From Pyrocephalus nanus (Eukaryota > Chordata > Aves > Passeriformes > Tyrannidae): a stretch of 64,000 nucleotides of DNA. Numbering within the stretch: position 1 is the first letter of the stretch; each line of letters starts with the position of its first letter. Both the position numbers and the translations under genes were made by a program. Positions 1 to 11,669 of the stretch are shown here, piece after piece. The notes under the pieces were generated by a model. The model was not told the DNA's origin, searched no databases, and saw only the letters and a program-made list of their open reading frames with translations. Location of the stretch: positions 67,600,629 to 67,664,628 of the forward strand of contig CM076262.1 in assembly GCA_038380795.1 (NCBI GenBank). Reading direction: 5' to 3'.

Positions 1-903
1 ATGAAGACTCTTGCCAAACAAAATGGACTAGCGCAGGAAGCTCTATGTGAACATGCAGTGCCAACAGTGGAATTGCAATTGCACAGGAGAGATGGAGCGT
101 AAGGGCTTTTTTCCCTGGGTGGTACTTCATTTAGTTCGTGTCAGAACCCCGCACTGAAATACTCAGTCAAAGTTCCCAAATGGATTAGGAATGAAGATTC
201 CTCCCAAATAAAAGGTGCCAGCCCTGGAAGCTCTTTTTGTGCATGGAGTGCCAAGAGTCGTTCACCAAGTGCACAGGAGAGATGGAGGGTAAGACCGTTT
301 TTTTCCTGACTGGAAATTTTTTGTTCAGTGTCAGAACCCCATCTCTGAAATAGTTAGTCTCAGTACCCAAATGAATTAGGAGTGAAGATTTCTGCCAGAA
401 CAAAGGTGCCAGCTGAGGAAGCTCTATGAGTGCATGGAGTGCAAAGAGTGGCTCCCTAATTGCACAGGAGAAATGGAGGTAAAGGTCTTTTTTTCCTGGC
501 TTGAACTTCATTCATTTTGTGTCAGAACCCCTGCGCCAAATGGTCACGCTGATTTCCCAAATGGACTAAGAATGAAGATTCCTCCCAGACAAAAGTTGCA
601 AGCCCTGAAAACTCTGTGTTTGCATGAACTGCCAAAGTGGAACACCAAATGCACAGGAGAGATGGAGGGTAAGGACGTTTTTTCCTGGCTGGAACTTTTT
701 TTGTTTACTGTTAGAATCACATCGCCAAAATGGTCAGTTTCAGTACACAAATGCACTAAGAATGAAGATTTCTGCCAGACAAAAGTGACCAGCACAGGAA
801 GCTCTATGTGAGCATGCAGTGCCAACAGTGGAACTCTAATTGCACAGGAGAGATAGAGGGTAAGGTCTTTTCTTCCTGGCTGGAAATACATTTGGTTAGG
901 GAA
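1..903 (+). repeat. A array, plus orientation (~190-bp units)
   Basis: About five tandem degenerate units run here; the array really starts at about 5441 of each preceding copy, giving roughly seven units. Each unit carries the landmarks CACAGGAGAGATGGAGGGTAAG, a T-rich stretch before TTCCTGGCTGGAAC, GTGTCAGAACCCC, AAATGGACTAAGAATGAAGA and AGGAAGCTCTATG. Because 189 bp is a multiple of three, some units read open for ~60 codons, but frames break between units. I see no reason to call them protein-coding. Confidence 0.9.
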
Positions 904-1177
904 GCCTTTGGGGGTTAAACAGGAGGTAATCTCTAGGGGAGGGAGTGACTATTTTGGGTACAAAAAGAGATAATGGGGAGCGGGCAGGGAGGGAAATTGT
1001 TGTTTGTCAGACTGAGGTAACCTGCAGCAGAGAGAATGCACATGGTGGGGTCAGCTGGGGTCATCAGCAGTGGACAGGTAAGGAGGTTTTGCGGGAACAA
1101 TTTGAGGTAATCTCTGTGGCAGAGGAGGTAAAAATGTGGAGGTAAAAATAAGTAGTTTGCAGGCAGGGAAAACTGTG
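904..1177 (+). repeat. C minisatellite, left arm (~90-bp degenerate units)
   Basis: Three degenerate units of about 90 bp start with GAGGTAATCT or GAGGTAACCT and include AGAGAATG and GGGCAGGGAGGG motifs. The block is the inverted counterpart of about 1868-2147, so it forms one arm of an inverted repeat. It stops abruptly at ACTGTGAG. At the array edge (29980) the same sequence instead continues into further C units, so the arm is truncated inside the array. Confidence 0.85.
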
Positions 1178-1755
1178 AGGTTTTCTCATCCTGCTGCTGT
1201 CCCCCAGCATGCCACTCAAACCCCCTCCCTGGGAGAGCCCTAAGGCCATGGTACCTTTTATACATTTGAATATTCTTTCTGCTAGAGAGAGAACCAGCCA
1301 ATGCTATGTAGAAGGACACTCCAGACTTAAAAGAGTGCATGTTTAAAATTTTAAAGAGATCCTTTTCGACAGACCTCCCCCTCCCCATAACATCCATTTT
1401 CACAAAAGGTGATTTATATTCATATGGAATAGTACAACATATAAATATATTTATGATCTGAAGACTCTAAGTCAGCTCCAGAGCCACAACATAAAGCACA
1501 GTGCCTGGTGTGTGGACACAGTAATTGGCTATCTTTCCTTGAAAATGACTGTTTATATTTGACAGAGAATAACACGGGGTTTAGTATCACCAGGTTTTAG
1601 AGTTACGAGCTGCAAAAAGACGTATTTTTCAGGATAAGTATGAAACAAAGTTCTATAGAATCTCCAGCATGCAAGGTCTCAAATCTCTTACTTTCTCTGA
1701 GAGAAAGTAAGGATTTTGGTTTGCAACAAACTGTCTGCAGAATACATTCTGGGAA
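1178..1755. repeat. Spacer of first palindrome (axis S)
   Basis: This ~578-bp, AT-richer stretch separates the two C arms and recurs in every full copy. It has no convincing open frame. It contains a perfect 11-bp inverted repeat with a 3-nt loop at 1687-1711 (stem CTTACTTTCTC). The partial sixth copy lacks the spacer because the array edge diverges before it. Confidence 0.8.
1687..1711. repeat. Perfect 11-bp hairpin in spacer S
   Basis: CTTACTTTCTC, then TGA, then GAGAAAGTAAG: a perfect inverted repeat. It is present in each full macrosatellite copy, for example near 7517 and 13355. No terminator or known protein-binding role can be assigned. Confidence 0.8.
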
Positions 1756-2147
1756 ACCTCTGATGTTACAAACAGAAAGTTTCCCTCCCTGCCCACCACT
1801 GACTGCCTCACTGCACCTCAAAATGCTCATTTTCTCCCCTTGCTTACGTCCAGATTTACCCTCACAGTTTTCCCTGCCTGCAAACTGCTTATTTTTACCT
1901 CCACATTTTTACCTCCCCTGCCACAGACATGACCTCAAATTGTTCCCGCAAAACCTCCTTACCTGTCCACTGCTGATGATCCCAGCTGACCCCACCATGT
2001 GCATTCTCTCTGCTGCAGGTTACCTCAGTCTGACAAACAACAATTTCCCTCCCTGCCCGCTCCCCATTATCTCTTTTTGTACCCAAAATAGTCACTCCCT
2101 CCCCTAGAGATTACCTCCTGTTTAACCCCCAAAGGCTTCCCTAAACA
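1756..2147 (-). repeat. C minisatellite, right arm (inverted)
   Basis: This is the reverse complement of the C block at 904-1177, extended by about 110 bp at its left end (1756-1867). The extension matches, inverted, the sequence at about 29980-30085 at the array edge. The arms of the first palindrome are therefore unequal, with the missing part on the left. Confidence 0.85.
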
Positions 2148-3640
2148 AATGAAGTTCAAGCCAGGAGAAAAAAGCCCTTACCCTCGATCTCTCCTGTACA
2201 ATTGGAGTTGCACTGTGTGCACTGCATGCTCACATAGAGCTTCCTGTGCTGGTCCCTTTTGTCTGGCAGGAATCTTTATTCTTAGTCCATTTCTGTATTG
2301 AGGCTGACCATTTTGGCCATGGGGTTCTGACAGTAAACAAAAACAGTTCTTGCCCATAAAAAAGGCTTTACCCTCCATCTCTCCTGTGCAATTGTAATTC
2401 CGATTTTGGCACTGCATTCAGAAAAAGAGCTTCCTGTCATGGCTCCTTTGTCTGGGAGGAATCTTCCTTCGTAGTCCATTTAGGGACTGAGAATAACAAT
2501 TTCACCACAGGGTTTCTGACACCAAACAAATGAAGTTCCAGCCATGAGAAAAAAGGCCTTACCCTCCATCTCTCCTGTGCAATTGTAATTCCGATTTTGG
2601 CACTGCATTCAGAAAAAGAGCTTCCTGTCATGGCTCCTTTGTCTGGGAGGAATCTTCCTTCGTAGTCCATTTAGGGACTGAGAATAACAATTTCACCACA
2701 GGGTTTCTGACACCAAACAAATGAAGTTCCAGCCATGAGAAAAAAGGCCTTACCCTCCATCTCTCCTGTGCAATTGGTGAACCACTTTTGTCACTCCTTG
2801 CAGACACAGAGCTTCCTGTCCTTGCACCTTTTGTCTGGGAGGAATCTTCATTCGTAAACCATTTGGGGACTCTGACAGAGTATTTCAGACCAAAGGTTTT
2901 GACACCAACCAAATGAAGTTCAAGCCAGGAAGAAAAGGCCTTGCCCTCCACCTCTCCTGTTCAATAGGTAGCAAAACTTGTACTCCATGCACACATAGCG
3001 CTTCCAGTTCTGGCACTTTGTCTGGGAGGAATCCTTATTCTTAGTCCATATGGGGACTGAGAGTGACAATTTTGGCAATGCAGTTCTGAAATCAACCGAA
3101 TGAAGTTCCAGCCAGGAGAAACGAGCCCTTACCCTCCATCTCTCCTGTGCAACTAAAGTTGCACTGTTGGCACTGCATGCTCACATAGAGCTTCTTGTGC
3201 TTGTCCCTTTTGTCTGGCAGGAATCTTCATTCTTAGTCCATTTCGGTATTGAGGCTGACCATTTTGGCGATGGGGTTCTGACAGTAAAAAAAAGAATTCC
3301 AGCCAGGAAAAAAATCCTTACCCTCCATCTCTCCTGTGCAATTTGTGTTCCACTCCTTGCACTCCACGCACACACAGAGCTTCCTGTACTTACACCTTTT
3401 GTCTGGGAGAGATTTTCATTCTTAGGACATTTGGGGAGTCAAAATGACCATTTTGTCACGGGGCTTCTAAAGCGGAAAAACGGAACTCCCAGTCTTGAAA
3501 AGAGGCTTAACCGTCCATGTCTCCTGTGCAATTGGTGAACCAATTTTCGCAATCCATGTTCACGAAGAGCTTCCGGTACAGGCACTTTATTTCTGCCAAG
3601 AATCTTCAATCTTAGTCCCTATAAGGACAGAGACCGACCA
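2148..3640 (-). repeat. A array, inverted orientation (~190-bp units)
   Basis: About eight A units lie opposite to those at 1-903, recognised by CTTACCCTCCATCTCTCCTG and CTTTTGTCTGGGAGGAATCTTC. Two consecutive units (2391-2581 and 2582-2772) are identical at 191 bp each, while their neighbours are only moderately similar. This is a recent single-unit duplication. Copies 2 and 3 also carry it; copies 4 and 5 have only one of the pair. Confidence 0.9.
2391..2772 (-). repeat. Exact 191-bp unit duplication
   Basis: ATTGTAATTCCGATTTTGGC begins at 2391 and again at 2582, and the two units appear identical throughout. The duplication recurs about 5830 and 11668 bp further right, but is single near 19905 and 25550. 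It explains the 5838 versus 5647 bp copy lengths. Confidence 0.9.
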
Positions 3641-4320
3641 TTTTGGTCAGCGCTCTGTGGAGGGTTGTACAGTTGCAGGGAGAAACTCACTCCAAGTCGA
3701 ATGGCAGTGCCTTGAATTGTGCTTTGAACTTAGAAGGGGAATGACAGTGAAAGCCTTCTCTATTTGAGCTGATGTGCAATGTGTGGATCTGGGCTGTGTG
3801 ATTCAGAGTATTGCTGGTATGTGGAGGGAAGAAGTGCAATGCTTAGTGTAGTGTTTTGTGCTTCCAAGTGAGAGAGAAAACTTACCTGTGGGTTTTCTTC
3901 TAAGGACTTTTGGCATGTGTTTATCTGGAAGACTCTCGAAGTATCTCTAAGGTATCAAGTCAGATCAGTGGGCGGCAAAGAGAAGAAGGGACTCTGTCCA
4001 TGCGAGAAGGAAATGGCCTAGGTCTTGTGTTCAGCGTGTAGCTGAAATGCCGCGAGGAGAAAGCAGAAGGCGACAACGTCTTTTGCCCTGTCTTGCTTTC
4101 CTTTGTGGCAGCCGCAGAGAGACCTCTCTGGACTCTGCTCGCCTGAAAGCGCTTCAGCATACAAGCAGCTGAGACTAAGGCACTACGAGGAAGTGTGCCA
4201 AGAGAGGGGGATCTACCCCTTTGAATTTAAACTTCCAAGCATTGGCAGTCCTTTTCTGCTTCGAAGCCTTTCCACTTCCACTCCACACGCTGCTCGTTCA
4301 TCTCAGCTAGATGTAGTCTA
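3641..4320 (+). repeat. B1 unit, plus orientation
   Basis: This non-coding unit runs from about CGCTCTGTGGAGGG to the GCGCTTACAGG pair near 4322. It is richer in CpG than the A units. The first ~390 bp are repeated, inverted, at 5008-5440 and so form an arm of the second palindrome. Diverged forms occur in the ETV6 intron near 47380 and, much older, near 57600-59600. Confidence 0.85.
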
Positions 4321-5007
4321 AAGCGCTTACAGGCAAGCGCTTACAGCCAAATCCTGAGTGTCTGCTTCAGGCGCCGTAGAATCAGAAAAGCCGAGCAGCG
4401 AGCGACCTCGCTGCTTTCGCCCTTCTCCTTGCAATCGAGAAGAACGCGCAGCGCTCTGTAGAGAGGCGTACAGTTAAAAGGAGGCAAGGGGAAAAGGACT
4501 CCCACTCAAACGGGAGTGCCTTGAAGTGTGCAATTGGAAGGGGTGCGTGACTGAAAGTTTTCTGTCTTGGCACACTAGCCTTTCTGAGTTGTAGTCTAAA
4601 AGCGCACAATGTGGATTTCGGCTGTGTGATTGAAAGTTTTGCTGGTACGTGGAGGGAAAAAGTTCAGTGCTTTGTGTAGTGCTTTATGGTTGCAAGAGAG
4701 AGGAAACTTAGCTGTGGGTTTTAATTTTCAGACATTTGACAAGGGCTCATCTGCTAGACTCTTTAGGGCTAGCAAGTCAGATCTGCGGGAGGCAAAGAGA
4801 AGAAGAGACTTTGTCTATGCGAAACCGAAATCGCCTAGCTCTCGTGTTCGGTGCGTAGCTGAACGGCCGCAAGGAGCAAGGCGAAAGCGGCAACCTGTTT
4901 TGCCCTGTCTCGCTTTCCTGTGTGGCGGCAGCAGTGAGAACGCTCTGAACACTACCAGGTTGCTGCGGGTCTTCAGATGTGTGCAGTGGAAGGGCTCTTT
5001 CCTCTTT
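4321..5007 (+). repeat. Centre of second palindrome with B2 unit
   Basis: It begins with a short direct repeat (AAGCGCTTACAG twice, 12 bases each) and continues with a second, related B unit from about 4447 (CGCTCTGTAGAGAGG), some 793 bp after the equivalent point of B1. Relative to the intronic copies (46840-46900, 48735-48775), a segment around AAAACGCTTCAGAGTACAG is missing here, just before the junction with inverted B1. No credible coding frame. Confidence 0.8.
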
Positions 5008-5440
5008 TAACAAGACCTAGGCGATTTCCTTCTCGCGTGGACAGAGTCCCTTCTTCTCTTTCCTGACCACTGATCTGACTTGATACCTTAGAGATACTTC
5101 GAGAGTCTTCCAGATAAACACATGCCAAAAGTCCTTAGAAAAAAACCCACAGGTAAGTTTTCTCTCTCACTTGGAAGCACAAAACACTACACTAAGCATT
5201 GCACTTCTTCCCTCCACATACCAGCAGTACTCTGAATCACACAGCCCAGATCCACACATTGCACATCAGCTCAAATAAGGAAGCGTGCCAAGAGAGAAAG
5301 CTTTCACTGTCATTCCCCTTCTAATTCAAGGCACAATTCAAGGCACTGCCATTCGACTTGGAGTGAGTTTCCCCTTGCATCTTTTAAACTGTACAGCCCT
5401 CTACAGAGCGCTGACCAAAATGGTCGGTCTCTGTCTTTAA
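5008..5440 (-). repeat. B1 unit, inverted arm
   Basis: This is the reverse complement of about 3645-4035 with only small indels and a few substitutions. The palindrome continues outward into A units on both sides (3160-3640 and 5441-5900), so the arms of the second inverted repeat exceed 1 kb. Confidence 0.85.
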
Positions 5441-5831
5441 AGGGACTAAGAATGAAGATTCTTGGCAGACAAAAATGCCTGTACCGGAAGCTCCTCTTGA
5501 ATATGGAATGCAAAACTTTTGTCACCAATTGCACAGGTGACATCGACGGTTAGGCCTTTTTTCAAGGCTGGGAGTTCAGTTTTTCCGTTTAAGAAGCCCC
5601 GTGACAAAATGGTCATTTTGACTTTCCAAATGGCCTAAGAATGAAAATGTCTCCCAGCAAAAGGTGTAAGTACACGAAGCTTCTTGTTTGCGTGGAGTGC
5701 AAAGAGTGATACACGAATTGCACAGGAGAAATGGAAGGTAAGGATTTTTTTTCTTGGCTAGAATTTTTTTTTTTTTACTGTCAGAACTCCATCACCAAAA
5801 TGGTCAGCCTCAATACAGAAATGGACTAAGA

Positions 5832-8800
5832 ATGAAGACTCTTGCCAAACAAAATGGACTAGCGCAGGAAGCTCTATGTGAACATGCAGTGCCAACAGTG
5901 GAATTGCAATTGCACAGGAGAGATGGAGCGTAAGGGCTTTTTTCCCTGGGTGGTACTTCATTTAGTTCGTGTCAGAACCCCGCACTGAAATACTCAGTCA
6001 AAGTTCCCAAATGGATTAGGAAGGAAGATTCCTCCCAAATAAAAGGTGCCAGCCCTGGAAGCTCTTTTTGTGCATGGAGTGCCAAGAGTCGTTCACCAAG
6101 TGCACAGGAGAGATGGAGGGTAAGACCGTTTTTTTCCTGACTGGAAATTTTTTGTTCAGTGTCAGAACCCCATCTCTGAAATAGTTAGTCTCAGTACCCA
6201 AATGAATTAGGAGTGAAGATTTCTGCCAGAACAAAGGTGCCAGCTGAGGAAGCTCTATGAGTGCATGGAGTGCAAAGAGTGGCTCCCTAATTGCACAGGA
6301 GAAATGGAGGTAAAGGTCTTTTTTTCCTGGCTTGAACTTCATTCATTTTGTGTCAGAACCCCTGCGCCAAATGGTCACGCTGATTTCCCAAATGGACTAA
6401 GAATGAAGATTCCTCCCAGACAAAAGTTGCAAGCCCTGAAAACTCTGTGTTTGCATGAACTGCCAAAGTGGAACACCAATGCACAGGAGAGATGGAGGGT
6501 AAGGACGTTTTTTCCTGGCTGGAACTTTTTTTGTTTACTGTTAGAATCACATCGCCAAAATGGTCAGTTTCAGTACACAAATGCACTAAGAATGAAGATT
6601 TCTGCCAGACAAAAGGGACCAGCACAGGAAGCTCTATGTGAGCATGCAGTGCCAACAGTGGAACTCTAATTGCACAGGAGAGATAGAGGGTAAGGTCTTT
6701 TCTTCCTGGCTGGAAATACATTTGGTTAGGGAAGCCTTTGGGGGTTAAACAGGAGGTAATCTCTAGGGGAGGGAGTGACTATTTTGGGTACAAAAAGAGA
6801 TAATGGGGAGCGGGCAGGGAGGGAAATTGTTGTTTGTCAGACTGAGGTAACCTGCAGCAGAGAGAATGCACATGGTGGGGTCAGCTGGGGTCATCAGCAG
6901 TGGACAGGTAAGGAGGTTTTGCGGGAACAATTTGAGGTAATCTCTGTGGCAGAGGAGGTAAAAATGTGGAGGTAAAAATAAGCAGTTTGCAGGCAGGGAA
7001 AACTGTGAGGTTTTCTCATCCTGCTGCTGTCCCCCAGCATGCCACTCAAACCCCCTCCCTGGGAGAGCCCTAAGGCCATGGTACCTTTTATACATTTGAA
7101 TATTCTTTCTGCTAGAGAGAGAACCAGCCAATGCTATGTAGAAGGACACTCCAGACTTAAAAGAGTGCATGTTTAAAATTTTAAAGAGATCCTTTTCGAC
7201 AGACCTCCCCCTCCCCATAACATCCATTTTCACAAAAGCTGATTTATATTCATATGGAATAGTACAACATATAAATATATTTATGATCTGAAGACTCTAA
7301 GTCAGCTCCAGAGCCACAACATAAAGCACAGTGCCTGGTGTGTGGACACAGTAATTGGCTATCTTTCCTTGAAAATGACTGTTTATATTTGACAGAGAAT
7401 AACACGGGGTTTAGTATCACCAGGTTTTAGAGTTACGAGCTGCAAAAAGACGTATTTTTCAGGATAAGTATGAAACAAAGTTCTATAGAATCTCCAGCAT
7501 GCAAGGTCTCAAATCTCTTACTTTCTCTGAGAGAAAGTAAGGATTTTGGTTTGCAACAAACTGTCTGCAGAATACATTCTGGGAAACCTCTGATGTTACA
7601 AACAGAAAGTTTCCCTCCCTGCCCACCACTGACTGCCTCACTGCACCTCAAAATGCTCATTTTCTCCCCTTGCTTACGTCCAGATTTACCCTCACAGTTT
7701 TCCCTGCCTGCAAACTGCTTATTTTTACCTCCACATTTTTACCTCCCCTGCCACAGACATGACCTCAAATTGTTCCCGCAAAACCTCCTTACCTGTCCAC
7801 TGCTGATGATCCCAGCTGACCCCACCATGTGCATTCTCTCTGCTGCAGGTTACCTCAGTCTGACAAACAACAATTTCCCTCCCTGCCCGCTCCCCATTAT
7901 CTCTTTTTGTACCCAAAATAGTCACTCCCTCCCCTAGAGATTACCTCCTGTTTAACCCCCAAAGGCTTCCCTAAACAAATGAAGTTCAAGCCAGGAGAAA
8001 AAAGCCCTTACCCTCGATCTCTCCTGTACAATTGGAGTTGCACTGTGTGCACTGCATGCTCACATAGAGCTTCCTGTGCTGGTCCCTTTTGTCTGGCAGG
8101 AATCTTTATTCTTAGTCCATTTCTGTATTGAGGCTGACCATTTTGGCCATGGGGTTCTGACAGTAAACAAAAACAGTTCTTGCCCATAAAAAAGGCTTTA
8201 CCCTCCATCTCTCCTGTGCAATTGTAATTCCGATTTTGGCACTGCATTCAGAAAAAGAGCTTCCTGTCATGGCTCCTTTGTCTGGGAGGAATCTTCCTTC
8301 GTAGTCCATTTAGGGACTGAGAATAACAATTTCACCACAGGGTTTCTGACACCAAACAAATGAAGTTCCAGCCATGAGAAAAAAGGCCTTACCCTCCATC
8401 TCTCCTGTGCAATTGTAATTCCGATTTTGGCACTGCATTCAGAAAAAGAGCTTCCTGTCATGGCTCCTTTGTCTGGGAGGAATCTTCCTTCGTAGTCCAT
8501 TTAGGGACTGAGAATAACAATTTCACCACAGGGTTTCTGACACCAAACAAATGAAGTTCCAGCCATGAGAAAAAAGGCCTTACCCTCCATCTCTCCTGTG
8601 CAATTGGTGAACCACTTTTGTCACTCCTTGCAGACACAGAGCTTCCTGTCCTTGCACCTTTTGTCTGGGAGGAATCTTCATTCGTAAACCATTTGGGGAC
8701 TCTGACAGAGTATTTCAGACCAAAGGTTTTGACACCAACCAAATGAAGTTCAAGCCAGGAAGAAAAGGCCTTGCCCTCCACCTCTCCTGTTCAATAGGTA

Positions 8801-11669
8801 GCAAAACTTGTACTCCATGCACACATAGCGCTTCCAGTTCTGGCACTTTGTCTGGGAGGAATCCTTATTCTTAGTCCATATGGGGACTGAGAGTGACAAT
8901 TTTGGCAATGCAGTTCTGAAATCAACCGAATGAAGTTCCAGCCAGGAGAAACGAGCCCTTACCCTCCATCTCTCCTGTGCAACTAAAGTTGCACTGTTGG
9001 CACTGCATGCTCACATAGAGCTTCTTGTGCTTGTCCCTTTTGTCTGGCAGGAATCTTCATTCTTAGTCCATTTCGGTATTGAGGCTGACCATTTTGGCGA
9101 TGGGGTTCTGACAGTAAAAAAAAGAATTCCAGCCAGGAAAAAAATCCTTACCCTCCATCTCTCCTGTGCAATTTGTGTTCCACTCCTTGCACTCCACGCA
9201 CACACAGAGCTTCCTGTACTTACACCTTTTGTCTGGGAGAGATTTTCATTCTTAGGACATTTGGGGAGTCAAAATGACCATTTTGTCACGGGGCTTCTAA
9301 AGCGGAAAAACGGAACTCCCAGTCTTGAAAAGAGGCTTAACCGTCCATGTCTCCTGTGCAATTGGTGAACCAATTTTCGCAATCCATGTTCACGAAGAGC
9401 TTCCGGTACAGGCACTTTATTTCTGCCAAGAATCTTCAATCTTAGTCCCTATAAGGACAGAGACCGACCATTTTGGTCAGCGCTCTGTGGAGGGTTGTAC
9501 AGTTGAAAAGATGCAGGGAGAAACTCACTCCAAGTCGAATGGCAGTGCCTTGAATTGTGCTTTGAACTTAGAAGGGGAATGACAGTGAAAGCCTTCTCTA
9601 TTTGAGCTGATGTGCAATGTGTGGATCTGGGCTGTGTGATTCAGAGTATTGCTGGTATGTGGAGGGAAGAAGTGCAATGCTTAGTGTAGTGTTTTGTGCT
9701 TCCAAGTGAGAGAGAAAACTTACCTGTGGGTTTTCTTCTAAGGACTTTTGGCATGTGTTTATCTGGAAGACTCTCGAAGTATCTCTAAGGTATCAAGTCA
9801 GATCAGTGGGCGGCAAAGAGAAGAAGGGACTCTGTCCATGCGAGAAGGAAATGGCCTAGGTCTTGTGTTCAGCGTGTAGCTGAAATGCCGCGAGGAGAAA
9901 GCAGAAGGCGACAACGTCTTTTGCCCTGTCTTGCTTTCCTTTGTGGCAGCCGCAGAGAGACCTCTCTGGACTCTGCTCGCCTGAAAGCGCTTCAGCGTAC
10001 AAGCAGCTGAGACTAAGGCACTACGAGGAAGTGTGCCAAGAGAGGGGGATCTACCCCTTTGAATTTAAACTTCCAAGCATTGGCAGTCCTTTTCTGCTTC
10101 GAAGCCTTTCCACTTCCACTCCACACGCTGCTCGTTCATCTCAGCTAGATGTAGTCTAAAGCGCTTACAGGCAAGCGCTTACAGCCAAATCCTGAGTGTC
10201 TGCTTCAGGCGCCGTAGAATCAGAAAAGCCGAGCAGCGAGCGACCTCGCTGCTTTCGCCCTTCTCCTTGCAATCGAGAAGAACGCGCAGCGCTCTGTAGA
10301 GAGGCGTACAGTTAAAAGGAGGCAAGGGGAAAAGGACTCCCACTCAAACGGGAGTGCCTTGAAGTGTGCAATTGGAAGGGGTGCGTGACTGAAAGTTTTC
10401 TGTCTTGGCACACTAGCCTTTCTGAGTTGTAGTCTAAAAGCGCACAATGTGGATTTCGGCTGTGTGATTGAAAGTTTTGCTGGTACGTGGAGGGAAAAAG
10501 TTCAGTGCTTTGTGTAGTGCTTTATGGTTGCAAGAGAGAGGAAACTTAGCTGTGGGTTTTAATTTTCAGACATTTGACAAGGGCTCATCTGCTAGACTCT
10601 TTAGGGCTAGCAAGTCAGATCTGCGGGAGGCAAAGAGAAGAAGAGACTTTGTCTATGCGAAACCGAAATCGCCTAGCTCTCGTGTTCGGTGCGTAGCTGA
10701 ACGGCCGCAAGGAGCAAGGCGAAAGCGGCAACCTGTTTTGCCCTGTCTCGCTTTCCTGTGTGGCGGCAGCAGTGAGAACGCTCTGAACACTACCAGGTTG
10801 CTGCGGGTCTTCAGATGTGTGCAGTGGAAGGGCTCTTTCCTCTTTTAACAAGACCTAGGCGATTTCCTTCTCGCGTGGACAGAGTCCCTTCTTCTCTTTC
10901 CTGACCACTGATCTGACTTGATACCTTAGAGATACTTCGAGAGTCTTCCAGATAAACACATGCCAAAAGTCCTTAGAAGAAAACCCACAGGTAAGTTTTC
11001 TCTCTCACTTGGAAGCACAAAACACTACACTAAGCATTGCACTTCTTCCCTCCACATACCAGCAGTACTCTGAATCACACAGCCCAGATCCACACATTGC
11101 ACATCAGCTCAAATAAGGAAGCGTGCCAAGAGAGAAAGCTTTCACTGTCATTCCCCTTCTAATTCAAGGCACAATTCAAGGCACTGCCATTCGACTTGGA
11201 GTGAGTTTCCCCTTGCATCTTTTAAACTGTACAGCCCTCTACAGAGCGCTGACCAAAATGGTCGGTCTCTGTCTTTAAAGGGACTAAGAATGAAGATTCT
11301 TGGCAGACAAAAATGCCTGTACCGGAAGCTCCTCTTGAATATGGAATGCAAAACTTTTGTCACCAATTGCACAGGTGACATCGACGGTTAGGCCTTTTTT
11401 CAAGGCTGGGAGTTCAGTTTTTCCGTTTAAGAAGCCCCGTGACAAAATGGTCATTTTGACTTTCCAAATGGCCTAAGAATGAAAATGTCTCCCAGCAAAA
11501 GGTGTAAGTACACGAAGCTTCTTGTTTGCGTGGAGTGCAAAGAGTGATACACGAATTGCACAGGAGAAATGGAAGGTAAGGATTTTTTTTCTTGGCTAGA
11601 ATTTTTTTTTTTTTACTGTCAGAACTCCATCACCAAAATGGTCAGCCTCAATACAGAAATGGACTAAGA
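5832..11669. repeat. Macrosatellite copy 2 (5838 bp)
   Basis: Same plan as copy 1, with the duplicated 191-bp A unit. It carries the one-base deletion near 6478 (CACCAATGC) that copies 2-5 share. Confidence 0.9.

Larger units (their letters stand above)
1..5831. repeat. Macrosatellite copy 1 (reference copy)
   Basis: This is the leftmost copy, 5831 bp long. It keeps the longer form of a site near 648 (CACCAAATGC) that copies 2-5 have lost by one base, and it shares this with the partial copy 6. It also has a private 8-bp deletion near 3675 (CAGTTGCAGGG, where other copies read CAGTTGAAAAGATGCAGGG). It contains the tandemly duplicated 191-bp A unit. Sub-features below are given for this copy; add the copy offset (about 5830, 11668, 17506 or 23153, less 191 beyond the missing A unit in copies 4 and 5) to find them elsewhere. 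Confidence 0.9.
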
